Below, piece after piece: positions 49,940 to 61,900 of a DNA stretch of 64,000 nucleotides. Under the pieces are notes generated by a model. The model ran no database searches. It had not been told where the DNA came from and worked only from the letters and a program-made list of their open reading frames with translations. Each line of letters starts with the position of its first letter. Position 1 is the first letter of the stretch. A program made the translations under genes and the position numbers. The stretch is from Phoronis australis (lineage: Eukaryota > Phoronida > Phoronidae), in NCBI GenBank assembly GCA_002633005.1, contig NMRA01000333.1:158321-222320 (forward strand). The letters run 5' to 3'.

Positions 49940-52900
49940 ATGGCCGACTCGGATCCTGTCACCTTGGTGAGACAACGTCCTCTTATTTTTTGTTTTAAAG
50001 TATCCAGTGGTTCTTAATGTTTTGGATCTTCAGTTATGGCTAACCCTAGTTTCCTCATAGTGCTGCTAACAGGTGGACACTCCTATCTGGGAACAATTAG
50101 TCTTGAAGGCATAGAGATGTCTTTTTTTGAAAAAAGGCTTGCCTGAAGTTAGTTAGACTTGTTTGAGAGGCAATGAATGTCTGGTGATCAAATGGCTGTG
50201 AATTGTTTAGTGAATGGAGAAAGTAAAAATAAAATTCTGTTCTATGCCTTCCCCCCACTTTTGGTCCATAATGTTTCAGGTCCTTTGGTGCCCTACTCTG
50301 GGACTGAATATCATCCCAACTCCCTCAGAAAAAAGTATTTAAAAATTACACTAAGCTCTCCCATCAGGTCAAAAATATTCACCTCAAAGGATTAAACAAT
50401 TCTTTCAAAGAGTATTTCCCCCTCAGAAGGCGCAAGCACCTTTCCCCTCAGGTGAACGAGGGCCCTGTATTTAATATTAATACTAGTAGTCGTTCCCTCA
50501 AGTATTGTCCAGAGCTGACTGATTTATGCTATGACAGGGCAAGGTCAACTATTACTGCCGAGAGAAGTTTTATCGCGCCATGCAGAATGCTGCTGTGGAG
50601 GGTTTACGGAAGTATGGAAACGACCCTGTGCTCAAATTCTTTAACGCCTACAGCTGTATTCTGGAAGGTAGGTTTGGCCACACAGTCTGTGTACTTGAAG
50701 TGTATTGAGTAGAGTATTGAAGTGTTTTCTTTCAAGTTCGGATAGTGTGACATTTGCATACTAGCTGGAGCCAACGCTAGACTTTGAGCGAAATTAGCAA
50801 TATCGAAAAAATTATCATCAGACTCAGTGATTACAACTTAATAATCAACATTGAGAAGGAGCTATTTAAAACCCCGTCTACAAAAGACGATTTCTTGTGA
50901 CTCCAATGGATATTTGTATGATATTAATGAGCTTTTGTTATCCTCTTGTATAACATTGTTACCTTGGTAGCGATAGGGGTTTAGTATAATTGAGTAGCAA
51001 TTGTGCGATTGTCATGCATCAATCATCACCTGACTTGAATGAATCTTTGTCTTGCAACAATCTAGTAATGCTCGCATGGTTGTCATGGGAACATTTCATG
51101 TGAGTGTCGTGACCTTGTGTTGCGTGGCAGTCTATATCTAATGTTGATACGAGAATGCTTCAATTCAGCTATTTCTGTCAAAAACACAGCAATGGCTTCT
51201 CTGCAGTTCTTAAAACGTGTAGCAAAAAACTTGCATCGTATGTTATAAGGGGAGGTTATAGACTGATCTTAAATGCATTTTGAACAGTTGAAAATGATGG
51301 CATTGAAATCGTGGCCTTTTCTGTTTTTCTGTTAAGGTCAAGTATCAAAGGACCAAGGTAAACAATTACTGTTTTTGTGTAGTGTGTCATATTGTGGGAT
51401 TATCGTTTCATTTTTTTTCAAAAAGAAAATTTTTTAGTCATGACAATTGTTTACATGTGCTTGTATTGTTATGTTAGTTGAATTAAATTTACACCTTAAC
51501 TTTGCTTGTGACACATGAATTATTCAGATCTGAGAGCAGTCTCTCACTGTGCAGGCCTGTTTCAACTTGGGTGAGTGCTGGCATGTTATGCGTGATCGTT
51601 GTCTTTGTTATGATAGTTGCACAGAAAATAGCCAGTGTCACTTGAAGTTTGGCTGTGACAATGAAAAGTTAAAGTAAGGGTCTTGTGTTGTAGTTTTGTT
51701 GATTTGCACGTAGCTCCTCCTTCTGGATAATTTGGTAACTACTGTTTGTCTAATGTGTTGTATAGGTCGTGTCCAGGAGGGCATGAGGGAGCTGGAGACA
51801 TTGAAAGACAAGCGGGATGTCAATCTCTGCTCAACCATGGCTCTTATGCAGGGTCACAAACTGAGCAGGACTGTAGGTGAGTCGTCTGGTCTGTGTGACT
51901 GTGTCGGCCTAGAGTAGTCACTCAGTTTTGTGTACTTCATCCAGTCAGTGCCCGAATGTCATGCCATTTTGCTTCTGGATGTCCACAAGAGTTTGACGTT
52001 AAAAGCATATTATTTGAAAAGTGCGAACCACTTTCTTGTAATTCCACATAATATTATATGGCCCTTGGCCGTGAATGTTGTGTTACTGATCTTGATATGT
52101 GTGATGAACTTGTGCTATGGTCAGGGCTTTAACACTGTAGATTTGAATTATTCTTTTTCATTGTCTTTGAGACTCACACATCCGAGCTGAGGTCACTAAG
52201 CTTTACAGGAGACATAGCTCAATAATTAACCAATCACATCTCGTAAATTTTGAAATTTTTCTCATTGGGTGACACCCAATTGGACAATATTCGAGACTAG
52301 TCTCGCGTTAAGTTTGCTGTTCTTGGATCCATCATTGTTTTAGTTAGTATACTCTGGGAAGATTCTCAGATAAAGCACTAGAGTTCACATACATTTATTT
52401 ATACCCTGAGTGGAACTTTTGGTCAGTGTTTACCATCTGACTTCCCACTTTCCTTTCATGTCTAAGTGTTTTTTGTAGACCGAGAGGCTGTTCAAGAACT
52501 GGACGCCAAACTGAAGGAAGAGAGAAAGCAAGCTGGTGAAAAGGTATGCATATCCTGGTCAATAGGTTTATGTCAATGATGGCGTCTACATGTGCCCATT
52601 TTATGGACATAGCAAGAAAACTACTTTGTGTAACATTAAACTAATACTTTTATGAGACTTGTCTCATTGCAATGTTATAATGCTTATTTCATGATGTGAA
52701 ACTTGTGGCTTGACACAAGTTTGCCCATAATTTGGCTCTTTGTAAAAGGGTCAATGATGTCATTGGCCGTTAGGATGGTGACAATAGCAGTTTGTTGCTA
52801 GAAGCTATTGTACATTGTGCGAAACTGGAGGTGGTTAATAATGCAGCATTATAACGAATTCCTGTAATTTATTATCATTATTACTGTTATTATTGTTATT

Positions 52901-55900
52901 ATTACTTTATACAGTAACTGTTATTATTGTAAACGCTACACTGATAAACATTATACATTATTGTTGCTATTACTAAATTCTAAATTTATTGTTATATATA
53001 ATAAATGTAATTATTTTTGTTTTTTTGATGTTCTTATCATTCACAGAAATCATAGTTTAGCATAATTATTCGCTCAACATAAATTTTATTTCAGGGTTTA
53101 TATTTTGCGGGCTTATATCTCTTCCACAACAGTCGTGTTGACAAGGCTCGGGAATACATCGACCGATTATTGAAAATGAACGCTAACTCACCTGAGGGTC
53201 TTGTCCTGAAGGGCTGGATAGACCTGCTGTCTGGCAGGGAGTCCTACATGAAAAAGGCAGTGAAATATTTTGACGAGGCTTTGTCGTGAGTAGATTACTT
53301 ATTCAGTTGTTTATGGATTTGTGGAGATTGCTATCCCTTATCATGTCACAATGCAATAATATTAAAGTTAAGACTTCTTTAGTTTAGATTGAATATGATA
53401 AAATTGCTCGCATACCCAAGCTGTGTTATTTTCTCATGCTCCTGGGGATTTAAGTAAATTAAGGTGCCGGGAGAAAGTTGCAGTTATCAGAATGTACAAA
53501 ATTGTCATTTAGCGGAGAGACAGCATTTGGATACTGAAGTCAAGTGTTGAAGAAACGCAATGCAATCTTTCTTTTGTAACTTTCATCTCAACCATTTAAC
53601 TTTGTATGCATGTGAGAATTTGACTGAAACCAAAAAAATAGGAAAGTATTACTACAATGAACCAGTAGTTGTACACAAGTATCGTTTCAAATAATCAGAA
53701 CTTCAAGATAAAGTTAACATATGAACGTAAAATAACTGAAAACAGTGTACCGGTTATTCAGCCTTCTACTTTTGTAACAAAATAAACTAAAACTTTGCTG
53801 AAGCCTGTGATGAAAGATGCTGTGCAGAGTACTGTGGGATTCAAGTTTGTTTAATGCCAAAACAATATTTAAATCTCTTTCAGTCAAGAGCAAGTGAAAG
53901 ACCCTGACGCCCTCTTTGGTAAAGCCAAGTACTTTGAGATGCGCCGTAACTACTCTGGCGCCCTCGAGCTCGTCAATCAGGTGGTTGTCACATTCCCCAA
54001 CTTCCTGCCGGCTCTAGTTGAGAAGATTAAGATACAGCTCGCACTGCAGGACTGGGACCAGGTCTCGGAGACGTGTCAGAGGTAAAGTTATGCACCTCTT
54101 TGGGGCTTCTCTTCAACACACTTACGGAATGACGAATTATGAGATAATTATGGTTCATTACTTGGCAGGGACTTGAAAATTTGTTTGCCGTTGAAAAGAC
54201 CATTTTTCACAATCCTGCTTGTGGTGTTGACTGCTATTTTTGCTTGCACCAATATGTGCAGCAATTCTATATTTCTATTGCCCAAGTGAATTTTATCTTA
54301 TCTTTGCTGCTGTTTCAGAGCTTTGATTGTGGACTCTAATTGCCTGGAGGCTCTGAGACACCAACTGCTCCATCTGTTGTGTAGGGATGGAAACTACGCC
54401 GAGGTAATACTTCCAGACAGTAGTAGGTCAAAATGATGTAAAAATGAATCAATTTTAGAAGGATTCTGTATAGGTACAAAGCTAGAGTAATGCATTGAAA
54501 CTGTAATAAATGTATAATAATAATAGCACTGGAAAAATGTGTGATCAGCGAAGAAATATGAAATCATTGGAGCTATTGTTGACAGTTGGAACAAATTTGA
54601 AAGATTTTCGAACTTTTTATCAAGTTTTTAGGTATTTCAACTTTTTGTTGGCTCTTGGATTTCAAAGATTATCTATTGATTCTGATATCAGTTCTTAATC
54701 ATAATTATCAATGCCTTCACTATAATTTCCATTTCACTTCTCGCTGATATATATTTCATCTCCCCTTTCCTTCCAGTCGGCCAGTGCCCTGGGTGAGTTA
54801 CTGGAGACTATGGACAGGGCGGAGCCTAAGAACGCCCAGCTGTACTGTGACATGGCTGCAGTCTTCTCAAGGGTGGTGAGTGCTAGAGGGGTGCTGAAAG
54901 TGTAGCAACAGTGAAGTTTCAGTTGAACTAGAACAACAGTGTGGAACTGATATTAGTTATCGTTCATTGATATTTTGCTGTCTTCTCTACTACAAATGTT
55001 TGGGTGAATGTATTCTTCGGTCGTTGGATGTTAGTTGCAAATGTTCAGCAATAAAAGATTTCTGTCTTGATTAATGACGGTTCTTTACCAAACTCCATTT
55101 TGAACCGAATCCCATAAGATGATGAATTTGATTAGAAGTCGGAACTGTCTAGAATACGTTGCTTGTCAGCTGGGTCAACAGGAGCTTGTCTTTCACACAA
55201 TCCTCCATGTTGTAATTGATAAATGTTCCCTCCAAATTCCAAGTGATGACTGTTTGACCTTGACCTTGTGACTATACCTGCTGTTTGTGTTGTAGGCCGG
55301 CCGTAATCCTCTTGTACTTCAGCAGACGTACTATTTGGCCGAGCGCGCTGTCAGTCTGGATAACACTAATGCTGACTATGTCAACGAACTCGGCTATGAG
55401 CTGATGTTACAGGGGAAGACCAAGGATGCTATGAAGTGTTATCGTAATGCCATGAAACTGGATGAGACGAGTGTATCGGCACTCACAGGTGGCGCTTTTG
55501 TACTACTAGAAAATTAGATATGAATATTGTCAGAAGTGGCGTTTTGTGGCACATGGAACACATATTGTTTGTAGCCAATTCAAAGTGAAATTTTTGTAAA
55601 AATGTGTTCAGTACTCATGAAAATGCAATCAGTGCATGCTGATTACTAGAGTAGTACTTTTTGTCCAAAAAATGTGTCTGTCCATTCCAAGTATAAGATT
55701 TTGATAAACAACCAAAAATATTTTGTAATTTTAATACATTCTAAAACACTGCAGCAATGAAACAATATTTCGCAGTATATTTTTAGATTGTGTTTGGCAC
55801 TTTCTATCCCATAGTTCATTTGGAAATGGCTATTGGAAAAAACATAAAAGTTCTGTTTTCATGAAATTTTATTTTTTGCTGTTGTTTCACTTGATTTTAC

Positions 55901-58900
55901 TAATGAAAGCTCATTGACTTGTGTTCAAACTTCATACATAAGTTCACAGTGTCACATTCTGTTTTAGGTATCATTCGTTGTCAATTACTTGAGGGTCAGC
56001 TAGAGGATGCGGCACAGCAACTAGAGTTCCTCAATGAAATTCAGCAGAGTATTGGACGTACTGCTGTGAGTGACTGTTAACAGTGTGATCGTATTCTTGA
56101 ATCTTTATTCAAATTATGTGGTAGGAAACGAAGATTGCTATTTTTGCACTGTATCTTCTGATTAATTGTAACTCAATCACTGCGGTATTTATATTATAGG
56201 AACAACATGTAAACACTTGCCAGGTGTGGAACCTATGGTGTGTCAAACTTACCAAACACGATTTGTATCGTAGTGACAAAAAAATGTTGTTGTGTGCCAA
56301 ACTCCTCAAACATGATTTGTATCACAATGTCAGAATGTTGGATGTCTTACAGTTGTTATGGCAACCTTTTTGTTAACCACACTCCTTCATCCTTACTTCA
56401 GATGCAATTCATTCCTTATGCAGTGTTTGCCATGATAAGACCAAAAGTTTACGTCAGAAATAAGCGTTTCCTGTGTCATCCTGAGAAAGATATGAACCTT
56501 CAAGAAAACAAAATGTCCACAACCCTTACCACTATGTCTGCTTCGCGTCTGCTTTCAGGAGCTGTGCTATCTCAGTGCTGTGTTGGCCAAGAAGCGAAAC
56601 AAAGAGGCCAGCGTTGTCATCAACCTGCTGAACGAGGCCATTGATTCTCACTTTGAAGAGCTGAAGGGCACCCCACTGAGCGTTGAGTATTTTGTCAGGA
56701 TCAACCCCGACTTTCTGGTTCAGATCATCAATGACTACCTGTCATATGCGCCTCAACAGGTGAATTAAATGTCTCAAAAAAATGAAATTTATAGTCTTTT
56801 ACAGTCAACGGACAAGCCACATTTTTATTGTTCGTAAACTTTTTCCTGTGTCCTTCATTCCAGGTTTGGCTATTCACTGATCGTTAGGGGTAATAAAGCA
56901 CTTATCTTCTCAGCCATAAACCCTTTTTTCCTTACACAGGCAACTGTTGACAGTTGTGTGACTAAGAGCAGGTTTCGCGCATAACTGACCTTGCATGTTA
57001 ATTTCAAAAGGCCAATTCAGTGTGAATGACTCCCATTATTTACGACAGTATTCAAAATTCTAAGCCACTAAGCGAACTAGTTACACCCCCCAGGTTTCTG
57101 AGAAAATTTGTTTCAAAAGATTGAGTCAGTTACAGATAATTATCATCCCGAACTGAATGTTCATTGCTAGCACGGTTATGTTGTGTTGAAGTAATAATAA
57201 CTATTACCCTTCGACAGCCTAGTTTTCTCTAGCTTTTTCCAGTGCCCCGACGAAGAGCCTACGACAGGCTCGAAAGCTAGGCTCTCGAGAAAAAGTAGGC
57301 CTGTGAAAAGTAATACCGGTAATTATATTAAATTAAAGTCTTATCGATTATTAAAGTCCATTGTTGTCTTTCCTGCTCCAGCCCACTCAGACTGGTCAAC
57401 CGGTGCCTCCAGTTCTTAAGAAGTGTGCCATGGTACTAGATCCACTCACACGTACTGTGCCCGGCCTGTTAGAGGGGCTCTTCCTCATGGCTAAGGTCAA
57501 GTATCTGGCAGGTAAGGACTGCTCTGTGAGTTGTATCATAGTAGCTTTGATGTCTGAATGTTTTAAATATTTAAATATGTGTTTGAAATACGGGACATTA
57601 CGTTTCATTTATAAGTCTATTGGCTGGCATTGATTAGGGGAACACGAACTTGAACTTGGCTAAGGGTGAGCAGAGATGGATAGCTAGAGCTGACATGTCC
57701 GTCTCAAATGAACTGTAGCCGAGTTAACAGTGCATACGATGGTGTGAAAATACAACAACTGAATAAACTAGCTGCTAGCTCATTCAATTGTTCTGGCCTT
57801 GGAGTCAGCTGAATTCACTGGTAGAAGAGGGTTCAGCGTGTAGTTGTCCATCTGCGCTGGTCCTGAGAATGTCTAGTGAGAGTCTCAAGAAACACTCATA
57901 GCGTATCCTTTTCTCAAATGACCAGAGTGTTTTGAGAGGCTGGGGCTTGCTCTAAAAGTCATGTTTGTGTAGATCATGACATTGTGCACTCAATGTTTAA
58001 TTAATATAGAATTGTTCGATTATGATTAGTTAACACGACTGCTGCTTAAAACAGACTGCAACACTGATGGACACCTTATGTCTTTGCGGAATTCTTCTTT
58101 GCATCTGAAAAGTTGTGTTTACGGGTCATTTTTCTTTGCGTAGAACTTTGGTCACAATTCACTCTTATTGCAGAGAAAATTTGAGTTTTGAAGCTCCAGT
58201 GCAGATATCGAGGATTTTTCAACAAAGTTGTTGGGCTTAGGTGGGGATCAATTAAAAGAACCGCGTCTATATTTTGTGTGGGATATTGTGAGCATAGGGT
58301 GAAGCAGTTGAATGAGAAAAGCTCCCTCTGTGGAGCATTAAGAGAGACAGTTGTGCAGTATCTGAAAAACAGTCAATCCTCTGCAAAAAACTTTGGGATT
58401 CCTGCAATGCAAAGATCGTCTTAAGTTAGCAGTAAAACCTTTTTCTGGTGTTCATTCTTCAGAGAATTTGTAAAAACATTTTGAGACACCGGGTATATCT
58501 CGCTCCAGGTGATATCGACGCTGCTCAGAGTACACTACAACATTGTCTGGATCAGGAGTCTACATTCTCTGATGCTCATATCTTGATGGCTCAGATCCAT
58601 CTGAACCAAGGTAACTTCAAGATGGCCAACCAGTCGTTGGAAGTCGGCCTCAGCTATAACTTTGAGGTGAGTTGAGACAAAGCCGCATGTGTCCTTAAGC
58701 ATTGCTCGCAGACTCATTTCTAGAAATTGTTTCTAATGTAGTTTTCAAATCATATTATAGATAAATTCGATCAAAAAATTCCTACAGTACTGACTGTCTT
58801 TTCTGAGGATTTTTGACAAGTCTTGCTGTTTTCTTGAAAATCACTATTTATAGAAAGGTAGACAATTCAAATTATAATTTAATTGATTTTATAGCTCTTT

Positions 58901-61900
58901 CTGAAGTATTGACATTAATAGTATTAGGATGCATATTATAATTAGTATTGAAATAGCACTTGTATTGCCAACATGACTTGCTTAATTAGTTCAATATTCC
59001 AAGACACTATTGAAATCAGTTTAATTGAATTTATGAAACCCTGTTACAAATGACCTGTTAGTAAAATCATTATCAGCCAAGTAAGTCTTTTAGCAGCAGC
59101 TTTTGGTGCCATAGAATAGTATTGTGAAGTCTGATTTGGCTGCATTGCATACTTCTTTATTCATCCAGGTAGGTGCTGCCCTCCATTGGTGTCAGTGTCA
59201 AACTTAATGTCACTCTAAGTAACATTGCATCACTGCATCAAGTCTCATTCATATTCTTCTATTTCCTGTTATTTTCTCACCTCCACAGGTGCGAGAACAC
59301 CCTATTTACCACCTGATCAAGGCACGCATCGCCAAGAAACAGGAAAACTATGAAGAAGCTGTGAAGACTCTCCAAGTAGCCATGGGACTCCCGGGAATAA
59401 AGTCAGGTAACTATGACTTTTCTATACTAGAAACAAATCTAAACTGCCATACACACTGCATGTATTGCAGGAACAGGTAGTTTTCATAATTAACTAGAAA
59501 ATGTCAAAAGTTGTTGAAGTTTTGATGCACTAAACTATGACTAATATCCATTTTCTTTTCGACTAAAACCTGTTTCAATTCTGGTTAAATCATTTTGTTG
59601 AAATTGAGACAAATTTGTGTTTCAAGCAATTGGCAGCTGGCCATAGTAACGTTACATAAAACTGTAACTAAGATTCAACAAAAATGTTACTGCGCAGGTT
59701 TGCCTAAGTTGGGCAGATTCTGACAGCTCTAGCAAAGTCTGTCCTCTCAGTTGATTTTGAAAACTACTGTTGGTTTTTATTGCAGGAAAGCAAAAACCTG
59801 TTGCCAGACACAGCTAGTTAATATATTGAAGGTTGAACTTACACTGGGCAGTGTTCATTGAAATTTGCCCTGTTGCCCAATAAAACATTGGTCAATATCT
59901 TTGTATCCCTGTGTTGGCATCTGCCCTGGTAATTGTATTACCTGACTGTGCAACCCTGGTTAATATTGTATACCTGACTGTGCAGTCACAGTTGTCTTAA
60001 TATTGTACACCTGGCTGAAGCTATGGTGGCAGCAAATGATTGGGAGAATAATCTGTTTAGGCATAACATTCTTGCTTTCAAACCTTGTTCACAAAAATTG
60101 GCCGTTTTTCGCAATATTCCGCATTTGTCTGGTGTTATTTTGTTATGCATAAAATTTTGACTTAAAAAAGTAGCAACGTAGGCTCATTATATTAATTTTA
60201 TTTTTGTAATCCCTGATGTTTTTCTTTCAGAAAAATATACTTTAACAACCCTGTTTTTGATGCATGTATATGAGCTAGAATGTAGGTCATTGAATAAGGT
60301 TTGAGATTTGAGATAATCTTGAAGGAAGTGCGAGAACTTCTCAACTGGAGTCCATAAATGGTTAGTTTTTTGTTTGTCAAGCCATGCTTTCAGCCTCTTT
60401 AAAGCTTCCATTCGTTGCTTACCTGCATCTGGCCTGGAATTCTCATTCATCAAACTCTGATTTAAAATGTTGGTGTAAAGTTTGACCTAGATTTCATATT
60501 GACCTACATTCGAGATTTACGGTGAGCTCAAACTTTGATGAGATGGGAATCTGTGTCTCAATACAGAGATGGCGTCCCAGCCCACACCATACTCACATGT
60601 TGAACTCAAACTTGATGAGATCAGAGTCTATGTCTCTCTAAAGAGATGTAGTCCCAGCCCACTCTATACTCACATGTTGAGCTCAAACCTTGATGAGATC
60701 AGAGTTTGTGTCTCACTAAAGAGATGCAGTCCCAACTCACACCATCGTCAATTTTCTTAAATTTTTTGCTAACCTTTGTGTGTTTATCTCAGGTCGTTCA
60801 AGCAGTGCCAAATCAAGGCCTAAGACAACTATCAGTGTCAATGATCGTGTGTCTGTGTTCCTTGAACTTGCTGACGCCCACAGACAGCTGGGTGAACAGG
60901 TAATGAGATGATTAGTATGTCACGGACAGGACTGTTTTCCGTAGAGGCAAGAATTCAGCGAGTAAACCTAGTGAAGTCGTGTGCTTCATTTGTAATGCAT
61001 GGCGATACCTCACGAAAGTCTTCTATGATCTCACGTTTTCACAAGGTTCCTGTGTCTTTGAAACGCAACCCTGATTACATTGTGTGCCCAATTATCCTGA
61101 ACGGGCTCACTTGTTTGTCTGAAAGTTGTGCGTAGGTCAAGGTTGCAATGTTCCTTTTCCAGTTGATAAATGATTTGAAATACTTATTAGGTTTTAAAAT
61201 TCACTTTTCTGCTTTCCTTTAGTAATACCTGAGCTGGGCATACACAATGCATGTGATACAACCATCTAATTCAGAACCCCGTTGTTTGTGTAACGTGCCT
61301 AAAGTACTTTGTTTTACATGTTGTGTTTTCTGCTAACTTTTCATCCACAACATAAATTATTGGACACTTCATTATGAACATTGTTTGTCAGAAGTATATG
61401 TCTTCTGAGTGTCTCACTCAAAAATCAATTTATTTGAAAGTCTGAGTGACGTTTTGTTTTATTAATTGCTTTGTTGTACAGTGTAAGAATCATTGACAAC
61501 TGCCTTACAGCACGAAGCCACAAAAGTCATGCAAGATGCAATCAACGAGTTCCATGGCACTCCCGAAGAAGTGCGCATCTCCATCGCGAACTCGGAGTTC
61601 GCTCTCAACCGGGGTGACATAGAGGGCGCTCTCGGGCAGTTGCGCACTATTACACCAGATCAGCCTTATTTCATTCAGGCGCGGGAAAAAATGGCAGAAA
61701 TCTATCTGCATCATCGAAAGGACAAGAGGTTGTATGTGGGGTGTTACAGGTGAGGTTTTTGAAGTGTCCTACCTTAAATAAATTAGAAGTTTAAGTAATG
61801 TGTAATATGACAACAGTTTTCAAATGTTGACGTTACTTCTCATTGAAAATCAATTTTTGTTACACGGCAGTTTTAAGTGAACACAAAATATGCGTAGGAA

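Noticed and set aside
56240-56644. 134-codon plus-strand open frame, the longest in the window
   Set aside because: Its last part overlaps TTC21B exon 11 in a different frame and the rest is AT-rich intron; the real exon frame matches IFT139.
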